From Gymnothorax reevesii (Eukaryota; Chordata; Actinopteri; Anguilliformes; Muraenidae), in contig CM056584.1 in the NCBI GenBank assembly GCA_029721435.1, positions 8,204,395-8,268,394 on the forward strand: DNA of 64,000 nucleotides, read 5' to 3'. Below are positions 10,501 to 25,183 of this stretch, piece by piece. The notes under the pieces were generated by a model. It was not told the DNA's origin and did no database searches. It was given only the letters and a program-made list of their open reading frames with translations. Both the position numbers and the translations under genes were made by a program. Each line of letters starts with the position of its first letter. Position 1 is the stretch's first letter.

Positions 10501-13500
10501 CTAATGTGAGTGCTCATATCTGGTCATTTTCATACTGTACGTGTCCTCTATGATGGGAATATGGGATCAGATGGCATTTCAGCATAACCCTGCTTGTGTA
10601 AAATGGAAATTGAGTGACGTTAATGTTTGAATACTAATGCTAACATGCTAATGCTAGCAATCTACTGTGAGTGCTAAGACCTGGTCATTTTCATATTGCA
10701 CATGTCCTCTATGATGGAAGTATGGGATCAGATGGCATTTCAGCTTAACCCTGCTTGTGTAAAATGGAAATTGAGTGACGTTAATGTTTGAATGCTTATG
10801 CTAACATGCTAATGCTAGCGATCTAATGTGAGTTCTAATATCTGGTCATTTTCATACTATACGTGTCCTCTTTGATGTTAATGGGAGATCAGATGGCATT
10901 TCAGCTTAACCCTTCTTGTGTAAAATGGAAATTGAGTGATGTTAATGTCTAAATGCTAATGCTAACATGCTAATGCTAGCGATCTAATGTGAGTTCTAAT
11001 ACCTGGTCATTTTCATACTGTACGTGTCCTCTATGATGAGAATATGGGATCAGATGGCATTTCAGCTTAACCCTGTTTGTGTAAAATGGAAATTGAGTGA
11101 CGTTAATGTTTAAATGCTAATGCTAACATGCTAATGATAGCCATCTAATGTCAGTGCTAATATCTGGTCATTTTCATACTGTACGTGTCCTCTATGATGT
11201 TAATAGGAGATCAGATGGCATTTCAGCTTAACCCTTCTTGTGTAAAATGGAAATTGAGTGACATTAATGTTTTAATACTACTGTTAACATGCCAATGCTA
11301 GCGATCTAATGTGAGTGCTAATATCTGGTCATTTTCATACTGTACGTGTCCTCTATGATGGGAGTATTGGATCAGATGGCATTTCAGCTTAACGCTGCTT
11401 GTGTAAAATAGAAATTGAGTGACGTTAATGTTTGAATGCTAATGCTAACATGCTTATGATAGCGATCTAATGTGAGTTCTAATATCTGGTCATTTTCATA
11501 CTATACGTTTCCTCTCTGATGTTGATAGGAGATCAGATGGCATTTCAGCTCAACCCTTTTTGTGTAAAATGGAAATTGAGTGACATTAATGTTTTAATAC
11601 TAATGCTAACATGCTAATGCTAGCGATCTAATGGGAGTGCTAATATCTGGTCATTTTCATACTGTACGTGTCCTCTATGATGGGAGTATTGGATCAGATG
11701 GCATTTCAGCTTAACCCTGCTTGTGTAAAATAGAAATTGAGTGACGTTAATGTTTGAATGCTAATGCTAACATGCTAATGCTAGCGATCTAATCTGAGTT
11801 CTAATATCTGGTCATTTTCATACTACACGTGTCCTCAATGATGTTAATAGGAGATCAGATGGCATTTCAGCTTAACCCTTCTTGTTTAAAATGGAAATTG
11901 AGTGATGTTAATGTTTAAATGCTAATGCAAACATGCTAATGCTAGCGCTCTAATGTGAGTGCTAATATGTGGTCATTTTCATACTGTACGTGTCCTCTAT
12001 GAGGGGAATATGGGATCAGATGGCATTTCAGCTTAACCCTGTTTGTGTAAAATGGAAATTGAGTGACGTTAATGTTTAAATGCTAATGCTAACATGCAAA
12101 TGCTAGCGATCTAATGTGAGTGCTAATATCTGGTCATTTTCTTACTCTACGTGTCCTCTATGATGTTAATAGGAGATCAAATGGCATTTCAGCTTAACCT
12201 TGCTTGTGTAAAATGGAAATTGAGTGACGTTCATGTTTTAATGCTAATGCTAACATGCTAATGCTAGTGATCTAATGTGAGTGCTAATACCTGGTCATTT
12301 TCATACAGCACATGTCCTCTATGATGGGAGTATAAGATCAGATGGCTTTTCAGCTTAACCCTGCTTGTGTAAAATGGAAATTGAGTGAAGTTAATGTTTG
12401 AATGCTAATGCTAACATGCAAATGCTAGCGATCTAATGTGAGTGCTAATATCTGGTCATTTTCATACTGTACGTGTCCTCTATGATGTTAATAGGAGATC
12501 AGATGGCATTTCAGCTTAACCCTGCTTGTGTACAATGGAAATTTAGTGACGTTAATGTTTGAATGCTAATGCTAACATGCTAATTCTAGCGATCTAATGT
12601 GAGTGCTAATATCTGGTCATTTTCATACTACACGTGTCCTCTTTGATATTAATAGGAGATCAGATGGCATTTCAGCTTCACCCTTCTTGTTTAAAATGGA
12701 AATTGAGTTATGTTAATGTTTAAATGCTAATGCTAACATGCTAATGCTAGCGCTCTAATGTGAGTGCTAATATGTGGTCATTTTCATACTGTACGTGTCC
12801 TCTATGATGGGAATATGGGATCAGATGGCATTTCAGCTAAACCCTGTTTGTGTAAAATGGAAATTGAGTGACGTTAATGTTTAAATGCTAATGCTAACAT
12901 GCAAATGCTAGCTATCTAATGTGAGTGCTAATATCTGGTCATTTTCATACTGTACGTGTCCTCTATGATGGGAGTATTGGATCAGATGGCATTTCAGCTT
13001 AACCCTGCTTGTGTAAAATAGAAATTGAGTGACGTAAATGTTTGAATGCTAATGCTAACATGCTTATGCTAGCGATCTAATGTGAGTTCTAATATCTGGT
13101 CATTTTCATACTATACGTGTCCTCTCTGATGTTAATAGGAGATCAGATGGCATTTCAGCTCAACCCTTTTTGTGTAAAATGGAAATTGAGTGACATTAAT
13201 GTTTTCATACTAATGCTAACATGCTAATGCTAGCGATCTAATGTGAGTGCTAATATCTGGTCATTTTCATACTGTACGTGTCCTCTATGATGGGAGTATT
13301 GGATCAGATGGCATTTCAGCTTAACCCTGCTTGTGTAAAATAGAAATTGAGTGACGTTAATGTTTGAATGCTAATGCTAACATGCTAATGCTAGCGATCT
13401 AATGTGAGTTCTAATATCTGGTCATTTTCATACTATACGTGTCCTCTATGATGTTAATAGGAGATCAGATGGCATTTCAGCTTAACCCTTCTTGTTTATA

Positions 13501-13881
13501 ATGGAAATTGAGTGATGTTAATGTTTAAATGCTAATGCTAACATGCTAATGCTAGCGCTCTAATGTGAGTGCTAATATGTGGTCATTTTCATACTGTACG
13601 TGACCTCTATGATGGGAGTATGGGATCAGATGGCATTTCAGCTTAACCCTGCTTGTGTAAAATGGAAATTGAGTGAAGTTAATGTTGGAATACTAATGCT
13701 AACATGCTTATGCTAGCAATCTATTGTGAGTGCCAATAACTGGTGATTTTCATACTGTACGTGTCCTCTATGATTGGAGTATGGGATCAGATCGCATTTC
13801 AGCTTCACCCTGCTTGTGTAAAATAGAAATTGAGTGACGTTAATGTTTGAATGCTAATGCTAACATGCTAATGCTAGTGAT

Positions 13882-14213
13882 CTAATGTGAGTGCTAATAT
13901 CTGGTCATTTTCATACTGTACGTGTCCTCTATGATGTTAGTATGAGATCAGATGGCATTTCTCCTTCACCCTTCTTGTATTATAAGCAAATTGAGTAATG
14001 TTAATGTTTCGATGCTAATGCTAACATGCTGATGCTAACATGCTAATGCTAGCAATCTAATGTGAGTGCTAATACCTGGTCATTTTCATACTGTACATGT
14101 CCTCTATGATGGGAGTATGGGATCAGATGGCATTTCAGCTTAACCTTGTGTAAAATGGAAATTGAGTGATGTTAATGTTTAAATGCTAATGCTAACATGC
14201 TAATGCTAGCGCT
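13882..14213 (+). repeat. Marker pair 4 (type C) with an extra 1-bp deletion
   Basis: 175-bp monomer 13882-14056, followed by a 157-bp monomer 14057-14213 reading CTTAACCTTGTG, one T shorter than the other 14 pairs. This is the only single-base length change detected in the window. The pair is 23 monomers after pair 3 and corresponds to pair 9 (offset 21950). It also corresponds to pair 7 at offset 14200. Confidence 0.95.
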
Positions 14214-17200
14214 CTAATGTGAGTGCTCATATCTGGTCATTTTCATACTGTACGTGTCCTCTATGATGGGAATATGGGATCAGATGGCATTTCAGCATAA
14301 CCCTGCTTGTGTAAAATGGAAATTGAGTGACGTTAATGTTTGAATACTAATGCTAACATGCTAATGCTAGCAATCTACTGTGAGTGCTAAGACCTGGTCA
14401 TTTTCATATTGCACATGTCCTCTATGATGGAAGTATGGGATCAGATGGCATTTCAGCTTAACCCTGCTTGTGTAAAATGGAAATTGAGTGACGTTAATGT
14501 TTGAATGCTTATGCTAACATGCTAATGCTAGCGATCTAATGTGAGTTCTAATATCTGGTCATTTTCATACTATACGTGTCCTCTTTGATGTTAATGGGAG
14601 ATCAGATGGCATTTCAGCTTAACCCTTCTTGTGTAAAATGGAAATTGAGTGATGTTAATGTCTAAATGCTAATGCTAACATGCTAATGCTAGCGATCTAA
14701 TGTGAGTTCTAATACCTGGTCATTTTCATACTGTACGTGTCCTCTATGATGAGAATATGGGATCAGATGGCATTTCAGCTTAACCCTGTTTGTGTAAAAT
14801 GGAAATTGAGGGACGTTAATGTTTAAATGCTAATGCTAACATGCTAATGCTAGCCATCTAATGTCAGTGCTAATATCTGGTCATTTTCATACTGTACGTG
14901 TCCTCTATGATGTTAATAGGAGATCAGATGGCATTTCAGCTTAACCCTTCTTGTGTAAAATGGAAATTGAGTGACATTAATGTTTTAATACTACTGCTAA
15001 CATGCCAATGCTAGCGATCTAATGTGAGTGCTAATATCTGGTCATTTTCATACTGTACGTGTCCTCTATGATGGGAGTATTGGATCAGATGGCATTTCAG
15101 CTTAACGCTGCTTGTGTAAAATAGAAATTGAGTGACGTTAATGTTTGAATGCTAATGCTAACATGCTTATGATAGCGATCTAATGTGAGTTCTAATATCT
15201 GGTCATTTTCATACTATACGTGTCCTCTCTGATGTTAATAGGAGATCAGATGGCATTTCAGCTCAACCCTTTTTGTGTAAAATGGAAATTGAGTGACATT
15301 AATGTTTAAATACTAATGCTAACATGCTAATGCTAGCGATCTAATGGGAGTGCTAATATCTGGTCATTTTCATACTGTACGTGTCCTCTATGATGGGAGT
15401 ATTGGATCAGATGGCATATCAGCTTAACCCTGCTTGTGTAAAATAGAAATTGAGTGACGTTAATGTTTGAATGCTAATGCTAACATGCTAATGCTAGCGA
15501 TCTAATGTGAGTTCTAATATCTGGTCATTTTCATACTACACGTGTCCTCAATGATGTTAATAGGAGATCAGATGGCATTTCAGCTTCACCCTTCTTGTTT
15601 AAAATGGAAATTGAGTGATGTTAATGTTTCAATGCTAATGCTAACATGCTAATGCTAGCGCTCTAATGTGAGTGCTAATATGTGGTCATTTTCATACTGT
15701 ACGTGTCCTCTATGAGGGGAATATGGGATCAGATGGCATTTCAGCTTAACCCTGTTTGTGTAAAATGGAAATTGAGTGACGTTAATGTTTAAATGCTAAT
15801 GCTAACATGCAAATGCTAGCGATCTAATGTGAGTGCTAATATCTGGTCATTTTCTTACTGTACGTGTCCTCTATGATGTTGATAGGAGATCAGATGGCAT
15901 TTCAGCTTAACCTTGCTTGTGTAAAATGGAAATTGAGTGACGTTCATGTTTTAATGCTAATGCTAACATGCTAATGCTAGTGATCTAATGTGAGTGCTAA
16001 TACCTGGTCATTTTCATACTGCACATGTCCTCTATGATGGGAGTATAAGATCAGATGGCTTTTCAGCTTAACCCTGCTTGTGTAAAATGGAAATTGAGTG
16101 ACGTTAATGTTTGAATGCTAATGCTAACATGCTAATGCTAGCGATCTAATGTGAGTTCTAATATCTGGTCATTTTCATACCATACGTGTCTTCTATGATG
16201 TTAATAGGAGATCAGATGGCATTTCAGCTTAACCCTGCTTGTGTACAATGGAAATTTAGTGACGTTAATGTTTGAATGCTAATGCTAACATGCTAATTCT
16301 AGCGATCTAATGTGAGTGCTAATTTCTGGTCATTTTCATACTACACGTGTCCTCTATGATATTAATAGGAGATCAGATGGCATTTCAGCTTAACCCTTCT
16401 TGTTTAAAATGGAAATTGAGTGATGTTAATGTTTAAATGCTAATGCTAACATGCTAATGCTAGCGCTCTAATGTGAGTGCTAATATGTGGTCATTTTCAT
16501 ACTGTACGTGTCCTCTATGATGGGAATATGGGATCAGATGGCATTTCAGCTTAACCCTGTTTGTGTAAAATGGAAATTGAGTGACGTTAATGTTTTAATA
16601 CTAATGCTAACATGCTAATGCTAGCGATCTAATGTGAGTGCTAATTTCTGGTCATTTTCATACTACACGTGTCCTCAATGATGTTAATAGGAGATCAGAT
16701 GGCATTTCAGCTTAACCCTCCTTGTTTAAAATGGAAATTGAGTGATGTTAATGTTTAAATGCTAATGCTAACATGCTAATGCTAGCGCTCTAATGTGAGT
16801 GCTAATATGTGGTCATTTTCATACTGTACGTGTCCTCTATGAGGGGAATATGGGATCAGATGGCATTTCAGCTTAACCCTGTTTGTGTAAAATGGAAATT
16901 GAGTGACGTTAATGTTTAAATGCTAATGCTAACATGCAAATGCTAGCGATCTAATGTGAGTGCTAATATCTGGTCATTTTCTTACTGTACGTGTCCTCTA
17001 TGATGTTAATAGGAGATCAGATGGCATTTCAGCTTAACCTTGCTTGTGTAAAATGGAAATTGAGTGACGTTCATGTTTTAATGCTAATGCTAACATGCTA
17101 ATGCTAGTGATCTAATGTGAGTGCTAATACCTGGTCATTTTCATACAGCACATGTCCTCTATGATGGGAGTATAAGATCAGATGGCTTTTCAGCTTAACC

Positions 17201-17916
17201 CTGCTTGTGTAAAATGGAAATTGAGTGAAGTTAATGTTTGAATGCTAATGGTAACATGCTAATGCTAGCGATCTAATGTGAGTTCTAATATCTGGTCATT
17301 TTCATACCATACGTGTCTTCTATGATGTTAATAGGAGATCAGATGGCATTTCAGCTTAACCCTGCTTGTGTACAATGGAAATTTAGTGACGTTAATGTTT
17401 GAATGCTAATGCTAACATGCTAATTCTAGCGATCTAATGTGAGTGCTAATTTCTGGCCATTTTCATACTACACGTGTCCTCTATGATATTAATAGGAGAT
17501 CAGATGGCATTTCAGCTTAACCCTTCTTGTTTAAAATGGAAATTGAGTGATGTTAATGTTTAAATGCTAATGCTAACATGCTAATGCTAGCGTTCTAATG
17601 TGAGTGCTAATATGTGGTCATTTTCATACTTTACGTGTCCTCTATGATGGGAATATGGGATCAGATGGCATTTCAGCTTAACCCTGTTTGTGTAAAATGG
17701 AAATTGAGTGACGTTAATGTTTAAATGCTAATGCTAACATGCAAATGCTAGCGATCTAATGTGAGTGCTAATATCTGGTCATTTTCATACTGTACGTGTC
17801 CTCTATGATGTTAATAGGAGATCAGATGGCATTTCAGCTTAACCCTGCTTGTGTACAATGGAAATTTAGTGACGTTAATGTTTGAATGCTAATGCTAACA
17901 TGCTAATTCTAGCGAT

Positions 17917-18077
17917 CTAATGTGAGTGCTAATATCTGGTCATTTTCATACTACACGTGTCCTCTTTGATATTAATAGGAGATCAGATGGCATTTCAGCT
18001 TCACCCTTCTTGTTTAAAATGGAAATTGAGTGATGTTAATGTTTAAATGCTAATGCTAACATGCAAATGCTAGCTAT
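17917..18077 (+). repeat. Hybrid monomer marking a one-monomer deletion in copy 1
   Basis: The first part matches the copy 2 monomer at 39868 (CATACTACACG, TTTGATATTAATAGG, CTTCACCCTTC). The tail ATGCAAATGCTAGCTATC matches the end of the next copy 2 monomer (40029-40189). One monomer is therefore missing, with the exchange between about 18037 and 18063. This explains why pairs 4-5 are 32 monomers apart and pairs 9-10 are 33. Confidence 0.85.
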
Positions 18078-19043
18078 CTAATGTGAGTGCTAATATCTGG
18101 TCATTTTCATACTGTACGTGTCCTCTATGATGGGAGTATTGGATCAGATGGCATTTCAGCTTAACCCTGCTTGTGTAAAATAGAAATTGAGTGACGTTAC
18201 TGTTTGAATGCTAATGCTAACATGCTTATGCTAGCGATCTAATGTGAGTTCTAATATCTGGTCATTTTCATACTATACGTGTCCTCTCTGATGTTAATAG
18301 GAGATCAGATGGCATCTCAGCTCAACCCTTTTTGTGTAAAATGGAAATTGAGTGACATTAATGTTTTAATACTAATGCTAACATGCTAATGCTAGCGATC
18401 TAATGTGAGTGCTAATATCTGGTCATTTTCATACTGTACGTGTCCTCTATGATGGGAGTATTGGATCAGATGGCATTTCAGCTTAACCCTGCTTGTGTAA
18501 AATAGAAATTGAGTGACGTTAATGTTTGAATGCTAATGCTAACATGCTAATGCTAGCGATCTAATGTGAGTTCTAATATCTGGTCATTTTCATACTATAC
18601 GTGTCCTCTATGATGTTAATAGGAGATCAGATGGCATTTCAGCTTAACCCTTCTTGTTTAAAATGGAAATTGAGTGATGTTAATGTTTAAATGCTAATGC
18701 TAACATGCTAATGCTAGCGCTCTAATGTGAGTGCTAATATGTGGTCATTTTCATACTGTACGTGTCCTCTATGATGGGAGTATGGGATCAGATGGCATTT
18801 CAGCTTAACCCTGCTTGTGTAAAATGGAAATTGAGTGAAGTTAATGTTGGAATAATAATGCTAACATGCTTATGCTAGCAATCTATTGTGAGTGCCAATA
18901 TCTGGTGATTTTCATACTGTACGTGTCCTCTATGATTGGAGTATGGGATCAGATCGCATTTCAGCTTCACCCTGCTTGTGTAAAATAGAAATTAAATGAC
19001 GTTAATGTTTGAATGCTAATGCTAACATGCTAATGCTAGTGAT

Positions 19044-19376
19044 CTAATGTGAGTGCTAATATCTGGTCATTTTCATACTGTACGTGTCCTCTATGATGTT
19101 AGTATGAGATCAGATGGCATTTCTCCTTCACCCTTCTTGTATTATAAGCAAATTGAGTAATGTTAATGTTTCGATGCTAATGCTAACATGCTGATGCTAA
19201 CATGCTAATGCTAGCAATCTAATGTGAGTGCTAATACCTGGTCATTTTCATACTGTACATGTCCTCTATGATGGGAGTATGGGATCAGATGGCATTTCAG
19301 CTTAACCTTTGTGTAAAATGGAAATTGAGTGATGTTAATGTTTAAATGCTAATGCTAACATGCAAATGCTAGCGCT
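19044..19376 (+). repeat. Marker pair 5 (type B)
   Basis: 175-bp monomer 19044-19218 and 158-bp monomer 19219-19376, 32 monomers after pair 4. Type B: the upstream monomers read GGAATAATAATG and AAATTAAATGACG. The 158-bp monomer here ends with an octamer-type tail, ATGCAAATGCTAGC, unlike most of its counterparts. It corresponds to pair 10 (offset 22112). Confidence 0.95.
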
Positions 19377-21147
19377 CTAATGTGAGTGCTCATATCTGGT
19401 CATTTTCATACTGTTCGTGTCCTCCATGATGGGAATATGGGATCAGATGGCATTTCAGCATAACCCTGCTTGTGTAAAATGGAAATTGAGTGACGTTAAT
19501 GTTTGAATACTAATGCTAACATGCTAATGCTAGCAATCTACTGTGAGTGCTAATACCTGGTAATTTTCATATTGCACATGTCCTCTATGATGGAAGTTTG
19601 GGATCAGATGGCATTTCAGCTTAACCCTGCTTGTGTAAAATGGAAATTGAGTGACGTTAATGTTTGAATGCTTATGCTAACATGCTAATGCTAGCGATCT
19701 AATGTGAGTTCTAATATCTGGTCATTTTCATACTATACGTGTCCTCTTTGATGTTAATGGGAGATCAGATGGCATTTCAGCTTAACCCTTCTTGTGTAAA
19801 ATGGAAATTGAGTGATGTTAATGTCTAAATGCTAATGCTAACATGCTAATGCTAGCGATCTAATGTGAGTTCTAATACCTGGTCATTTTCATACTGTACG
19901 TGTCCTCTATGATGAGAATATGGGATCAGATGGCATTTCAGCTTAACCCTGTTTGTGTAAAATGGAAATTGAGTGACGTTAATGTTTAAATGCTAATGCT
20001 AACATGCTAATGCTAGCCATCTAATGTCAGTGCTAATATCTGGTCATTTTCATACTGTACGTGTCCTCTATGATGTTAATAGGAGATCAGATGACATTTC
20101 AGCTTAACCCTTCTTGTGTAAAATGGAAATTGAGTGACATTAATGTTTTAATACTACTGCTAACATGCCAATGCTAGCGATCTAATGTGAGTGCTAATAT
20201 CTGGTCATTTTCATACTGTACGTGTCCTCTATGATGGGAGTATTGGATCAGATGGCATTTCAGCTTAACCCTGCTTGTGTAAAATAGAAATTGAGTGACG
20301 TAAATGTTTGAATGCTAATGCTAACATGCTTATGCTAGCGATCTAATGTGAGTTCTAATATCTGGTCATTTTCATACTATACGTGTCCTCTCTGATGTTA
20401 ATAGGAGATCAGATGGCATTTCAGCTCAACCCTTTTTGTGTAAAATGGAAATTGAGTGACATTAATGTTTTCATACTAATGCTAACATGCTAATGCTAGC
20501 GATCTAATGTGAGTGCTAATATCTGGTCATTTTCATACTGTACGTGTCCTCTATGATGGGAGTATTGGATCAGATGGCATTTCAGCTTAACCCTGCTTGT
20601 GTAAAATAGAAATTGAGTGACGTTAATGTTTGAATGCTAATGCTAACATGCTAATGCTAGCGATCTAATGTGAGTTCTAATATCTGGTCATTTTCATACT
20701 ATACGTGTCCTCTATGATGTTAATAGGAGATCAGATGGCATTTCAGCTTAACCCTTCTTGTTTATAATGGAAATTGAGTGATGTTAATGTTTAAATGCTA
20801 ATGCTAACATGCTAATGCTAGCGCTCTAATGTGAGTGCTAATATGTGGTCATTTTCATACTGTACGTGACCTCTATGATGGGAGTATGGGATCAGATGGC
20901 ATTTCAGCTTAACCCTGCTTGTGTAAAATGGAAATTGAGTGAAGTTAATGTTGGAATACTAATGCTAACATGCTTATGCTAGCAATCTATTGTGAGTGCC
21001 AATAACTGGTGATTTTCATACTGTACGTGTCCTCTATGATTGGAGTATGGGATCAGATCGCATTTCAGCTTCACCCTGCTTGTGTAAAATAGAAATTGAG
21101 TGACGTTAATGTTTGAATGCTAATGCTAACATGCTAATGCTAGTGAT

Positions 21148-21480
21148 CTAATGTGAGTGCTAATATCTGGTCATTTTCATACTGTACGTGTCCTCTATGA
21201 TGTTAGTATGAGATCAGATGGCATTTCTCCTTCACCCTTCTTGTATTATAAGCAAATTGAGTAATGTTAATGTTTCGATGCTAATGCTAACATGCTGATG
21301 CTAACATGCTAATGCTAGCAATCTAATGTGAGTGCTAATACCTGGTCATTTTCATACTGTACATGTCCTCTATGATGGGAGTATGGGATCAGATGGCATT
21401 TCAGCTTAACCTTTGTGTAAAATGGAAATTGAGTGATGTTAATGTTTAAATGCTAATGCTAACATGCTAATGCTAGCGCT
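21148..21480 (+). repeat. Marker pair 6 (type C)
   Basis: 175-bp monomer 21148-21322 and 158-bp monomer 21323-21480, 13 monomers after pair 5. It corresponds to pair 11 (offset 22112). The B-to-C spacing of 13 monomers is repeated exactly between pairs 10 and 11. Confidence 0.95.
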
Positions 21481-24400
21481 CTAATGTGAGTGCTCATATC
21501 TGGTCATTTTCATACTGTACGTGTCCTCTATGATGGGAATATGGGATCAGATGGCATTTCAGCATAACCCTGCTTGTGTAAAATGGAAATTGAGTGACGT
21601 TAATGTTTGAATACTAATGCTAACATGCTAATGCGAGCAATCTACTGTGAGTGCTAATACCTGGTCATTTTCATATTGCACATGTCCTCGATGATGGAAG
21701 TATGGGATCAGATGGCATTTCAGCTTAACCCTGCTTGTGTAAAATGGAAATTGAGTGACGTTAATGTTTGAATGCTTATGCTAACATGCTAATGCTAGCG
21801 ATCTAATGTGAGTTCTAATATCTGGACATTTTCATACTATACGTGTCCTCTTTGATGTTAATGGGAGATCAGATGGCATTTCAGCTTAACCCTTCTTGTG
21901 TAAAATGGAAATTGAGTGATGTTAATGTCTAAATGCTAATGCTAACATGCTAATGCTAGCGATCTAATGTGAGTTCTAATACCTGGTCATTTTCATACTG
22001 TACGTGTCCTCTATGATGAGAATATGGGATCAGATGGCATTTCAGCTTAACCCTGTTTGTGTAAAATGGAAATTGAGTGACGTTAATGTTTAAATGCTAA
22101 TGCTAACATGCTAATGCTAGCCATCTAATGTCAGTGCTAATATCTGGTCATTTTCATACTGTACGTGTCCTCTATGATGTTAATAGGAGATCAGATGGCA
22201 TTTCAGCTTAACCCTTCTTGTGTAAAATGGAAATTGAGTGACATTAATGTTTTAATACTACTGCTAACATGCCAATGCTAGCGATCTAATGTGAGTGCTA
22301 ATATCTGGTCATTTTCATACTGTACGTGTCCTCTATGATGGGAGTATTGGATCAGATGGCATTTCAGCTTAACGCTGCTTGTGTAAAATAGAAATTGAGT
22401 GACGTTAATGTTTGAATGCTAATGCTAACATGCTTATGATAGCGATCTAATGTGAGTTCTAATATCTGGTCATTTTCATACTATACGTGTCCTCTCTGAT
22501 GTTAATAGGAGATCAGATGGCATTTCAGCTCAACCCTTTTTGTGTAAAATGGAAATTGAGTGACATTAATGTTTAAATACTAATGCTAACATGCTAATGC
22601 TAGCGATCTAATGGGAGTGCTAATATCTGGTCATTTTCATACTGTACGTGTCCTCTATGATGGGAGTATTGGATCAGATGGCATTTCAGCTTAACCCTGC
22701 TTGTGTAAAATAGAAATTGAGTGACGTTAATGTTTGAATGCTAATGCTAACATGCTAATGCTAGCGATCTAATGTGACTTCTAATATCTGGTCATTTTCA
22801 TACTACACGTGTCCTCAATGATGTTAATAGGAGATCAGATGGCATTTCAGCTTCACCCTTCTTGTTTAAAATGGAAATTGAGTGATGTTAATGTTTAAAT
22901 GCTAATGCTAACATGCTAATGCTAGCGCTCTAATGTGAGTGCTAATATGTGGTCATTTTCATACTGTACGTGTCCTCTATGAGGGGAATATGGGATCAGA
23001 TGGCATTTCAGCTTAACCCTGTTTGTGTAAAATGGAAATTGAGTGACGTTAATGTTTAAATGCTAATGCTAACATGCAAATGCTAGCGATCTAATGTGAG
23101 TGCTAATATCTGGTCATTTTCTTACTGTACGTGTCCTCTATGATGTTGATAGGAGATCAGATGGCATTTCAGCTTAACCTTGCTTGTGTAAAATGGAAAT
23201 TGAGTGACGTTCATGTTTTAATGCTAATGCTAACATGCTAATGCTAGTGATCTAATGTGAGTGCTAATACCTGGTCATTTTCATACTGCACATGTCCTCT
23301 ATGATGGGAGTATAAGATCAGATGGCTTTTCAGCTTAACCCTGCTTGTGTAAAATGGAAATTGAGTGACGTTAATGTTTGAATGCTAATGCTAACATGCT
23401 AATGCTAGCGATCTAATGTGAGTTCTAATATCTGGTCATTTTCATACCATACGTGTCTTCTATGATGTTAATAGGAGATCAGATGGCATTTCAGCTTAAC
23501 CCTGCTTGTGTACAATGGAAATTTAGTGACGTTAATGTTTGAATGCTAATGCTAACATGCTAATTCTAGCGATCTAATGTGAGTGCTAATTTCTGGTCAT
23601 TTTCATACTACACGTGTCCTCTATGATATTAATAGGAGATCAGATGGCATTTCAGCTTAACCCTTCTTGTTTAAAATGGAAATTGAGTGATGTTAATGTT
23701 TAAATGCTAATGCTAACATGCTAATGCTAGCGCTCTAATGTGAGTGCTAATATGTGGTCATTTTCATACTGTACGTGTCCTCTATGATGGGAATATGGGA
23801 TCAGATGGCATTTCAGCTTAACCCTGTTTGTGTAAAATGGAAATTGAGTGACGTTAATGTTTTAATACTAATGCTAACATGCTAATGCTAGCGATCTAAT
23901 GTGAGTGCTAATTTCTGGTCATTTTCATACTACACGTGTCCTCAATGATGTTAATAGGAGATCAGATGGCATTTCAGCTTAACCCTCCTTGTTTAAAATG
24001 GAAATTGAGTGATGTTAATGTTTAAATGCTAATGCTAACATGCTAATGCTAGCGCTCTAATGTGAGTGCTAATATGTGGTCATTTTCATACTGTACGTGT
24101 CCTCTATGAGGGGAATATGGGATCAGATGGCATTTCAGCTTAACCCTGTTTGTGTAAAATGGAAATTGAGTGACGTTAATGTTTAAATGCTAATGCTAAC
24201 ATGCAAATGCTAGCGATCTAATGTGAGTGCTAATATCTGGTCATTTTCTTACTGTACGTGTCCTCTATGATGTTAATAGGAGATCAGATGGCATTTCAGC
24301 TTAACCTTGCTTGTGTAAAATGGAAATTGAGTGACGTTCATGTTTTAATGCTAATGCTAACATGCTAATGCTAGTGATCTAATGTGAGTGCTAATACCTG

Positions 24401-25022
24401 GTCATTTTCATACAGCACATGTCCTCTATGATGGGAGTATAAGATCAGATGGCTTTTCAGCTTAACCCTGCTTGTGTAAAATGGAAATTGAGTGAAGTTA
24501 ATGTTTGAATGCTAATGGTAACATGCTAATGCTAGCGATCTAATGTGAGTTCTAATATCTGGTCATTTTCATACCATACGTGTCTTCTATGATGTTAATA
24601 GGAGATCAGATGGCATTTCAGCTTAACCCTGCTTGTGTACAATGGAAATTTAGTGACGTTAATGTTTGAATGCTAATGCTAACATGCTAATTCTAGCGAT
24701 CTAATGTGAGTGCTAATTTCTGGCCATTTTCATACTACACGTGTCCTCTATGATATTAATAGGAGATCAGATGGCATTTCGGCTTAACCCTTCTTGTTTA
24801 AAATGGAAATTGAGTGATGTTAATGTTTAAATGCTAATGCTAACATGCTAATGCTAGCGTTCTAATTTGAGTGCTAATATGTGGTCATTTTCATACTGTA
24901 CGTGTCCTCTATGATGGGAATATGGGATCAGATGGCATTTCAGCTTAACCCTGTTTGTGTAAAATGGAAATTGAGTGACGTTAATGTTTAAATGCTAATG
25001 CTAACATGCAAATGCTAGCGAT

Positions 25023-25183
25023 CTAATGTGAGTGCTAATATCTGGTCATTTTCATACTATACGTGTCCTCTTTGATGTTAATGGGAGATCAGATGGCATT
25101 TCAGCTTAACCCTTCTTGTGTAAAATGGAAATTGAGTGATGTTAATGTCTAAATGCTAATGCTAACATGCTAATGCTAGCGAT
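25023..25183 (+). repeat. Hybrid monomer at the copy 1 / copy 2 junction
   Basis: The first part of this monomer (GTGAGTGCTAATATC) matches the monomer at 47135 at offset 22112. From about 25057 it reads CATACTATACG and then CTCTTTGATGTTAATGGG, matching the monomer at 1141. The switch falls between about 25036 and 25057, inside sequence shared by both parents, and preserves the 161-bp length. This is the expected footprint of an in-register unequal exchange that tandemly joined the two large copies. Confidence 0.8.

Larger units (their letters stand above)
1141..25022 (+). repeat. Super-repeat copy 1 (23882 bp, 148 monomers)
   Basis: This is the first copy of a higher-order unit of about 22.1 kb. 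It holds marker pairs 2-6 in the order C, A, C, B, C. Offsets to copy 2 step from 23882 through 22594, 22272, 21950 and 21951 to 22112. The steps are explained by an 8-monomer duplication near 1463-4038 (+1288), a two-monomer insertion 5327-5648 (+322), a two-monomer duplication 8719-9362 (+322), a one-base loss in 14057-14213 and a one-monomer deletion near 18050 (-161). Together these give 22112 + 1771 - 1 = 23882 exactly. Differences otherwise are scattered substitutions, for example 6583 A against 28855 G. Confidence 0.85.
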
